Assembly (NCBI RefSeq): GCF_014654675.1
Contig: NZ_BNBC01000015.1
Location: 59,233 to 123,232 of the forward strand
Reading direction: 5' to 3'
Length of the DNA: 64,000 nt
Source: Streptomyces spiralis
GTDB taxonomy: Bacteria > Actinomycetota > Actinomycetes > Streptomycetales > Streptomycetaceae
Part shown: piece by piece, positions 58,674 through 64,000 of the stretch
Numbering within the stretch: the first letter of the stretch is position 1
Layout: each line of letters starts with the position of its first letter
The notes under the pieces: generated by a model
Database searches by the model: none
What the model saw: only the letters and a program-made list of their open reading frames with translations
Told to the model about the DNA's origin: nothing
Translations under genes and position numbers: made by a program

Positions 58674-59165
58674 TCAGTCGAGGGTCTTGGCGAACCAGTG
58701 CTCGGCATAGCGGGCGTCGTTGTGCGGCGCGGTCTCCTCGTACCCGAGACGCGTGTACAGCGCGCGGGCCTCCACCAGGTCGCCGCGGGTGTCGAGGATC
58801 ATGCGCCGGGCGCCGAGCGCACGGGCCGCGTCCTCGGCCGACGTGACCAGAAGGGTCGCGCCGCCCCTGCCGCGCAGCTCCTGGTGCAGGAAGACCCGGG
58901 TGAGCTCGGCGGTCGCCGCGTCCAGCAGCCGCACGCCCGCGGTACCGGCCGGTCGGCCGTCGTACCGCGCGAGCAGCAACTGCCCGGTCGGCGGCGCGAG
59001 TTCGGCGCCGGTAAGGGCGGCGACCTCCCGTTCCAGCTCGTCGGGATCGGTGCGGTGTCCCTCGTGGAGCAGGTACCAGCGGTCGCTGACCTCGGTGTAG
59101 TACGCCCGCCACAGCGCTGCGGCGACGGGCGAGCCGTACGGTTCCGGGGCCACGGTCCAGGTCAT
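58674..59165 (-). CDS. GNAT-family N-acetyltransferase
   Basis: The 163-residue protein has the GNAT core ATAELTRVFLHQELRGRGGATLLVTSAEDAARALGARRMILDTRGDLVEARALYTRLGYEETAPHND. The acceptor is unknown. ATG 59165 is chosen; ATG 59174 would add three residues. It converges with the DHA2 fusion gene and is followed upstream by DUF1992 on the same strand. Confidence 0.88.
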   Translation of the reverse strand: MTWTVAPEPYGSPVAAALWRAYYTEVSDRWYLLHEGHRTDPDELEREVAALTGAELAPPTGQLLLARYDGRPAGTAGVRLLDAATAELTRVFLHQELRGRGGATLLVTSAEDAARALGARRMILDTRGDLVEARALYTRLGYEETAPHNDARYAEHWFAKTLD

Positions 59166-59279
59166 GCCCGACATTGTCGCGAGCGGGCCCGCCGGCCGCG
59201 CAACCGGATATCCGGCGACGACCGCCCCCGCCCCCGCGCTCACCTGCTTGTGCTCGGTCACCTGCTCGCGCTCGGCCGC

Positions 59280-59699
59280 CTACTCGTGTCCGGCCGCCGT
59301 CCGAGCCGCCCGCCGTCGCCGCCACTCGTGGACGACTTCCTCGACGTCGTACCGCTTCAGGCCCAGCGGAGGGCCGGGCGGGGGCTTGAGCATCATGTCG
59401 AGGATCTTGGTGTTGATCTCGGCGATGATCTTCCGCACGATCCGTTCCGAGGGCGCCGCGTAGGCCGCCGCCAGGGCGTCCTCCGCCTCCTTGCGCAGGG
59501 CCAGCGTCGGCGGCAGGACGGACAGGCCCTCGCGGGCCATCTTCCGCTTGATCCACCACAGTTCGTCGTACGTCATGTCGTCCGGCAGCGGCTTGCCCGC
59601 GCCCGGCAACCGGTCGAAGTCGCCCCGCCCCTGTGCGTCGCGGATCTCCTTCTCGACCCAGGACTCGAACGGAACACCCGGTGGCTTTCGCTCGGTCAT
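59280..59699 (-). CDS. DUF1992 (DnaJ-homologue C28-like) protein
   Basis: The 139-residue protein begins FESWVEKEIRDAQGRGDFDRLPGAGKPLPDD and continues YDELWWIKRKMAREGLSVLPPTLALRKEAED, the DUF1992 pattern found in bacterial proteins and at the C-terminus of DNAJC28. The function is unknown. ATG 59699 marks the start. Confidence 0.9.
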   Translation of the reverse strand: MTERKPPGVPFESWVEKEIRDAQGRGDFDRLPGAGKPLPDDMTYDELWWIKRKMAREGLSVLPPTLALRKEAEDALAAAYAAPSERIVRKIIAEINTKILDMMLKPPPGPPLGLKRYDVEEVVHEWRRRRAARTAAGHE

Positions 59700-59860
59700 G
59701 AGCCCATTGTGCCGGACGTGCCATGGCCGGTCGATTTATCATGCCGCGCGGTGCGTCAATCAGGCGCTCCGCCACCGGCATTGGTCCCGCGGCCGAGCAC
59801 GCGCAGAGGCAGAGGCAGCTGCGCGGGCAGCGGTCCGGCGCCCGAACACGAGGAGCGCAC

Positions 59861-60253
59861 GTGCTCGAACTCACCATGGCCTCCGTCTCCGGGACGGACG
59901 CGGGCGCCACGGCCGGCATGCTGATGGCCGACGCGCCCAGCGACCCGGGCGCCGTGCTGCGGGTGGGCCGGGACGGGGCCGTGTGCCGCCTGGTGACGCC
60001 CGAGGACTGGCTGTTCGTCTCCCGGGTCCACCTGGAGTTCCTGTGCGGGCCCGACGGCGTCTGGCAGCTGACCTGGCTGCGCGGCTCGCATCCGGAGCCG
60101 TCCTCCGAGGTCCGTCTGACCTCCGGCGAGCACACCCAGGCCCTCGCCTACGGCGGCACGGTCCGGCTGCCCCGGGGCGGCTCCGGCGAGATCGTCGTCC
60201 AGGACCGCACGAGCCCGCGCAGCGTCAACGTCGGCTTCTACCACGAGGTGTAG
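59861..60253 (+). CDS. Small FHA-domain protein
   Basis: The 130-residue protein shows FHA hallmarks: GAVLRVGRDGAVCRLVTPEDWLFVSRVHLEFLCGPDGVWQLTWLRGSHP, i.e. the GR of strand 3-4 and SRVH of the phosphothreonine loop, then SGEHTQALAYGGTVRLPRGGSGEIVV. FHA domains bind phosphothreonine peptides made by Ser/Thr kinases. GAGGAG lies seven bases before GTG 59861. Upstream frame-open sequence to 59723 looks noncoding. Its ligand is unknown; the TMQL motifs in two envelope proteins of this window are candidates. Confidence 0.8.
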   Translation: MLELTMASVSGTDAGATAGMLMADAPSDPGAVLRVGRDGAVCRLVTPEDWLFVSRVHLEFLCGPDGVWQLTWLRGSHPEPSSEVRLTSGEHTQALAYGGTVRLPRGGSGEIVVQDRTSPRSVNVGFYHEV

Positions 60254-60278
60254 AGGGACAGAGGTGCGCGCGGATCCC

Positions 60279-60950
60279 TCAGGCCAGGACCCGGGCCAGG
60301 GCGAAGCCGTCGTAGCCCTTGCTGCCCACCGTCTGGATCGCCGTGCCCTCCAGCCTCGGGTGCTCGGCGATGAGCTCCAGGGCGGCCCGGGTGCCGCGCA
60401 CGCTCGGGTCGGTGCTGGTCGGGTCGGTCACCTCGCCGCCGCGTACCACGTTGTCCAGGATGATCAGGCTGCCCGCGCGGGTCAGCCGGAGGGCCCACTC
60501 AATGTAGTGCGGGTTGTTGACCTTGTCGGCGTCGATGAAGACCAGGTCGAAGGGGGGCGGGTTCTCGTCGGCGAGCTTGGGCAGCGACTCCAGGGCCGGG
60601 CCGACCCGCACCTCCGCGATCCGGTCGAGGCCGGCGTACGCGATGTTGCGGCGGGCCACGTCGGCGTGGTGCGCGTCGTACTCCAGGGTGATCAGCAGGC
60701 CGTCCTCGGGGAGTGCGCGGGCCAGCCAGATGGTGCTGTAGCCGCCGAGCGTGCCGATCTCCAGGACCGTGCGGGCGCCTTGGAGCCGGGCCAGGAGATG
60801 GAGCAGCTTCCCCTGGTTCGGCGTGACGTTGATGTGCGGCAGGCCCTCCGAGTCGCTGTCGCGCTGTGTGGCCTGTAGCGCTTCGTCCTCCGGGGAGAGC
60901 AGCGTGGAGAAGTAGCTGTCGACCTCGTCCCAGAGCTGCGGGTCGCTCAT
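60279..60950 (-). CDS. SAM-dependent O-methyltransferase (CCoAOMT-like)
   Basis: The 223-residue protein has the family's VTPNQGKLLHLLARLQGARTVLEIGTLGGYSTIWLARALPEDGLLITLEYD (SAM motif I), FDLVFIDADKVNNPHYIEWAL (metal/substrate acidic residues) and GSLIILDNVVRGGEV. These enzymes methylate catechol-type hydroxyls using Mg2+ or act on other small acceptors. ATG 60950 follows AAAGG. A palindrome 21 bases upstream suggests repressor control. Confidence 0.92.
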   Translation of the reverse strand: MSDPQLWDEVDSYFSTLLSPEDEALQATQRDSDSEGLPHINVTPNQGKLLHLLARLQGARTVLEIGTLGGYSTIWLARALPEDGLLITLEYDAHHADVARRNIAYAGLDRIAEVRVGPALESLPKLADENPPPFDLVFIDADKVNNPHYIEWALRLTRAGSLIILDNVVRGGEVTDPTSTDPSVRGTRAALELIAEHPRLEGTAIQTVGSKGYDGFALARVLA

Positions 60951-60970
60951 GCACCAAACCTTTCGTTTGT

Positions 60971-60991
60971 CTAGTTAGATTCCCTAACTAG
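60971..60991. promoter_or_regulatory. Palindromic operator upstream of the O-methyltransferase
   Basis: CTAGTTAG (60971-60978) and CTAACTAG (60984-60991) flank a five-base gap ATTCC. Such AT-rich symmetry is striking in this genome and fits a MarR- or TetR-type site in the methyltransferase promoter. CTAG is otherwise rare in streptomycete DNA. The regulator is not adjacent. Confidence 0.6.
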
Positions 60992-61128
60992 CTGCACTCA
61001 CGAAATATAGCCGGGGACTGGGGGATTCTCCGGGAATTTCAGACTAGCGGTGGAGGACGGCCGCGGGCAGTCGCGCCTCCATGCGACTGCCCGCGCCTCA
61101 GTGCGACTGCCCGCGGCTGCGTCCGTCC

Positions 61129-62505
61129 TCACGACTCCAGCGACGGTGCAGAGCCCGGCAGTGGACGGCCCGCCGACTCCGACATGCGCCAGACCGCGAA
61201 GCCGCCGATCACGGCCGCCGCCATCATGTAGTAGGCGGGCATCATCATGTTGCCGGTCGCGCCGATGAGGGCGGTGACGACCAGCGGGGTGGTGCCGCCG
61301 AACAGCGAGACGGAGACGTTGAAGCCGATCGACAGGGAGCCGTAGCGGCACCGGGTCGGGAACAGGGCCGGCAGGGCGGACGGCATCGCGGCCGTGAAGC
61401 AGACCAGGAGCAGGCCGAGGGCGGCCATGCCCAGGCCCACCGCCGCCAGGCTGCCCTGGCGGATCAGCAGCACCGCCGGGATCGACAGGAACAGGAAGCC
61501 GGCGCAGCCGGCCGCGATCACCGGGCGACGGCCGACGCGGTCGGTCAGCGCGCCGGCGAACGGCTGGACGATCATCATCAGGGCCATCACGCCCAGCACC
61601 ACGAGCAGACCGTGCGTCTCGTCGTAGTGGAGCTCACTGGTCAGATAGCTCGGCATGTACGACAGCAGCATGTAGTCGGTGACGTTGAAGACCAGCACCA
61701 GGCCCATGCACAGCAGCAGCGCCTTCCACTGGCCCGCGATCATCTCGCGCAGCGGCACCTTCGGGCGGTCCGCCTCGGCCTTCTCGACCTCCGCCGCGAA
61801 CGCCGGGGTCTCCTCCAGGCGCATCCGCAGATACAGGCCGATGATGCCCATCGGGCCCGCGATCAGGAACGGGATCCGCCAGCCCCAGGAGAGCAGCTCG
61901 TCCGAGGACAGCAGCGCCGTCATCAGGGTCACCAGGCCCGCGCCGCCGATGTAGCCGGCCAGCGTGCCGAACTCCAGCCAGCTGCCGAGGAAGCCGCGCC
62001 GCTTGTCGGGGGCGTACTCGGCGATGAAGGTGGACGCGCCCGCGTACTCACCGCCGGTGGAGAAGCCCTGCACCAGCCGGGCGGCCAGCAGGAGCAGCGG
62101 GGCGCCCACGCCGATCACCGAGTACGAGGGGATCAGACCGATCGCGAAGGTGCCCGCCGCCATCATGATCATGGTGACGGCCAGCACCTTCTGACGGCCG
62201 ATGCGGTCGCCGAGCGGGCCGAAGACCATGCCGCCGAGCGGGCGGACCAGGAAGGCCGCGGCGAAGGCGCCGAAGGTGGAGAGCAGCTGCGCGGTCGGGT
62301 TGCCGGAGGGGAAGAAGACCTTGCCCAGGGTCACCGCGATGTAGCTGTAGACACCGAAGTCGAACCACTCCATCGCGTTGCCCAGCGCGGCGGCCTTCAC
62401 GGCGCGTTTCACGAGCGCCGGGTCGGTCACCGTGGGGGGTGCGGCGGCGGTGGGGGACTTGATGAGGGACACGGAACGGGGAGCGGTGACTGTGGCAGCC
62501 GACAA
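61129..62505 (-). CDS. MFS metabolite:H+ symporter (ProP/ShiA-like)
   Basis: The 458-residue protein has 12 membrane segments and the MHS-family motifs GNAMEWFDFGVYSYIA, RPLGGMVFGPLGDRIGRQKVLAVTM, RLVQGFSTGGEYAGASTFIAEYAPDKRRGFLGSWLEFGTLAG and LTDRVGRRPVI. Members import osmolytes or carboxylates (proline betaine, alpha-ketoglutarate, shikimate) with protons; substrate undetermined. TTG 62505 is used since no ATG/GTG precedes the conserved part. It is divergent from the GT87-like gene across a 338-base gap. Confidence 0.92.
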   Translation of the reverse strand: MSAATVTAPRSVSLIKSPTAAAPPTVTDPALVKRAVKAAALGNAMEWFDFGVYSYIAVTLGKVFFPSGNPTAQLLSTFGAFAAAFLVRPLGGMVFGPLGDRIGRQKVLAVTMIMMAAGTFAIGLIPSYSVIGVGAPLLLLAARLVQGFSTGGEYAGASTFIAEYAPDKRRGFLGSWLEFGTLAGYIGGAGLVTLMTALLSSDELLSWGWRIPFLIAGPMGIIGLYLRMRLEETPAFAAEVEKAEADRPKVPLREMIAGQWKALLLCMGLVLVFNVTDYMLLSYMPSYLTSELHYDETHGLLVVLGVMALMMIVQPFAGALTDRVGRRPVIAAGCAGFLFLSIPAVLLIRQGSLAAVGLGMAALGLLLVCFTAAMPSALPALFPTRCRYGSLSIGFNVSVSLFGGTTPLVVTALIGATGNMMMPAYYMMAAAVIGGFAVWRMSESAGRPLPGSAPSLES

Positions 62506-62843
62506 GGCTTCGCTCGCCTACCTCTCGTCGGGGACAAGGACGCGGCCCACGTGACGACGCTGACGAGCGGGCCGAACCGGCCGGAACGAGCCTGGCCGAG
62601 AATCGACCATACGACCGCCTGCTCCCCTCACGTAATGTACGCGAGTCGATGCGCAGCGCACGTAAATGCGTGATACGCAGGTACGTCTGCCCGACGCCGG
62701 GCGCCCCGCACGGCGCCGCGCTGTGATCCTTGTCGCGCCCGGCGGACGCAACCGCATCGGGGGCGGACTATCGTCATCCGGACAAAAGGCGGGCGGACGA
62801 CAGGTGAACCCGGGGCTGCCCGCGTCTCTCCACGGGGGGAGCC
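62506..62843. promoter_or_regulatory. Divergent region of the symporter and GT87-like genes
   Basis: The 338-base gap contains two direct repeats CACGTAATG (62629-62637) and CACGTAAATG (62659-62668), 30 bases apart, and a short palindrome TGCGCAGCGCA (62650-62660) between them. They are good candidates for a cooperative regulator bound on one DNA face. No gene is seen in the gap. Confidence 0.4.
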
Positions 62844-64000
62844 GTGAGTCTCTTGTGGGGCCGCGCGCCCCCGGGTTCGTACCGGGACAGCGGGGCGGGA
62901 GGCCGACGGGGCGTGGCGGATGCGGAGCGCAGTGGGGCAGGGGCCGGAGCGTTCTCAGCGGCGGCAGGTGCACCGGCCAGAGCACGGCTGCACGCGGCCC
63001 GCCTGGGCCTGTGGCTGATCGCCGGTGTCCTCGCGATACGGCAGGTGGCCGCCGTCCTGACCACTCCGCCCGGACAGAGACTCACGGACCTGGAGACCTG
63101 GGTCGGACCGGAGGGCGTCCTGCACGTCAAGGGTTCGCTGTACGACTCGACCCGGTTCACCGGCACCCCGTTCAGCGGCCTCGTCCTCAAACCACTGACC
63201 AAGGCCGCCGAGGACGCCCTCGGCTGGGGCTGGATCTTCGGCACCCTGCTCCTGGTGGTCGCGCTCGGCCTGATCGCCGCCCGCGCCCTGCCCCATCCGG
63301 TCGGCCGCCGCACCTCCCTGCTGGCCGCGCCCGTCGCGATCAGCCTGCTCATGGTGTCGCTGCCGGTGCGCAACACCCTCTGGCTCGGCCAGACCAGCAT
63401 CATCCCGGTCCTGCTCGTGCTGCTCGGCTGCTTCGTCGTGCGCGGACAGCGGACCACGGGCGCCCTGATCGGCGTCGCCGCCGCGCTCCAGCCCACGACG
63501 CTGCTGTTCGCGCCCCTGCTGTGGTTCACCGACCGCAGGAAGGCCGCCGCCTCCACCGGCGCCGTGTTCGCCTCCTGCACCGCGCTCGCCTGGGCCGCGC
63601 TCCCGCACGACTCGTACACCTACTGGGTCCACCACATGGCGGGCGCCGGCCTCGGCGGCCGCGCCGACGCCCTCGCCAACCAGTCCCTGCACGGCGCCCT
63701 GCTGCGCCTCGGCCTGACCGGCCCGCTGGAGATCAGCCTCTTCCTGGCCCTGGGCACGGTGGTCGCCGTCCTCGGCGTCCGCCGGGCCGTGCGCTACGCC
63801 CGCGACGGCCAGCTGCTCCTCGCGGTCGCCCTCACCGGCTGCGCCGCGATCGCCGTGTCACCCACCACCTGGCAGCACCAGCTCCTGTGGATGCTGCTCG
63901 CGGTCGTGGGCCGGGTCGGCCGCCGCGCCTCCGACCGCTACGTCTGGCCGGTCGCCGTGGTCCTGGTGACGACCCTCCCGGCGAAGATGATGCTGCCGAA
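62844..64000 (+). CDS. GT87-like (DUF2029) polyprenyl-linked membrane glycosyltransferase, 3' truncated by window
   Basis: From GTG 62844 (GGGGGGAG just upstream) the frame is open to the window end, giving about 385 residues. After a disordered head come repeated membrane segments (LGLWLIAGVLAIRQVAAVL, WGWIFGTLLLVVALGLIAARAL, LLAAPVAISLLMVSLPV) and the characteristic motifs DLETWVGPEGVLHVKGSLYD, FTGTPFSGLVLKPL, RNTLWLGQTSIIPVLLVLLGCFVVRGQRTTGALIGVAAALQPTTLLFAPLLWFTDRRK. This matches streptomycete GT87/DUF2029 alpha-mannosyltransferase-like proteins using polyprenyl-phosphate-mannose. The family assignment is by pattern; the C-terminus is unseen. Confidence 0.82.
   Translation, partial: MSLLWGRAPPGSYRDSGAGGRRGVADAERSGAGAGAFSAAAGAPARARLHAARLGLWLIAGVLAIRQVAAVLTTPPGQRLTDLETWVGPEGVLHVKGSLYDSTRFTGTPFSGLVLKPLTKAAEDALGWGWIFGTLLLVVALGLIAARALPHPVGRRTSLLAAPVAISLLMVSLPVRNTLWLGQTSIIPVLLVLLGCFVVRGQRTTGALIGVAAALQPTTLLFAPLLWFTDRRKAAASTGAVFASCTALAWAALPHDSYTYWVHHMAGAGLGGRADALANQSLHGALLRLGLTGPLEISLFLALGTVVAVLGVRRAVRYARDGQLLLAVALTGCAAIAVSPTTWQHQLLWMLLAVVGRVGRRASDRYVWPVAVVLVTTLPAKMMLP

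Overview
The window is high-GC chromosomal DNA with GTG/TTG starts, purine-rich Shine-Dalgarno sites, a FasII gene set, a PucR-type regulator of FasII, DUF3145, DUF3052 and a homodimeric-type AceE. This is a typical core-chromosome segment of a Streptomyces-like actinomycete. I see no prophage, transposase, conjugative element or CRISPR array; nearly all of it reads as vertically inherited core plus lineage-variable metabolic genes.

Layout. 1-5.7 kb: end of an EI24-type membrane protein, a LysR regulator divergent from an oxidoreductase/RidA pair, a Gln/Pro-rich membrane protein, and an SGNH lipoprotein plus galactose mutarotase. 5.9-11.6 kb: DUF3145 and the fatty-acid cluster fasR-fabD-fabH-acpP-fabF, closed by a strong terminator; fabH carries an in-frame insertion that looks like a short streptomycete repeat. 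11.7-23.4 kb: pirin, CocE-type hydrolase with a divergent TetR regulator, serine hydrolase, GNAT, MerR/aldo-keto reductase pair, DUF4429, alpha/beta hydrolase, TetR/DHA2 exporter pair and a DUF4190-like peptide. 23.1-28.5 kb: K+ channel, aceE, DUF3052, AhpE-type peroxiredoxin.

28.6-37.5 kb is a complete-looking tellurium-type (Ter) stress region: two TerD paralogues, a TerC/DUF475 membrane protein, a TerA-like protein and a TerD-like protein with a Tyr/Gly/Pro tail. Divergently follows a three-gene module (CitE/HpcH-like aldolase, an 818-residue phosphoribosyltransferase-TRSP-PRTase/StiP-PELOTA fusion, HAD phosphatase). It matches the module predicted in the literature to make a nucleoside-like metabolite; its chemistry is not established.

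37.5-45.5 kb is a cell-envelope stretch: FmdB-type zinc ribbon, a class A penicillin-binding protein whose transpeptidase motifs are altered, a NodB-like deacetylase, a secreted amidase-like protein, a coiled-coil protein and a DUF4097 protein. A tRNA-Val(UAC) follows at 45.8 kb.

46-64 kb: GNATs, MBL hydrolase, DUF2277, DedA, DoxX, PhoD phosphatase, secreted HNH nuclease, a yybP-ykoY (Mn2+) riboswitch preceding a UPF0016 cation exporter, HAD phosphatase, a low-complexity peptidoglycan-binding membrane protein, a DHA2 transporter fused to a winged-helix domain, DUF1992, an FHA protein, an O-methyltransferase, a ProP-like symporter and a truncated GT87-like membrane glycosyltransferase.

Cross-cutting themes are: operators lying inside promoter spacers with predicted leaderless starts in regulator/target pairs; a TMQL phospho-threonine-like motif shared by the PBP and the peptidoglycan-binding protein, with an FHA protein nearby; and three convergent pairs whose coding ends overlap.
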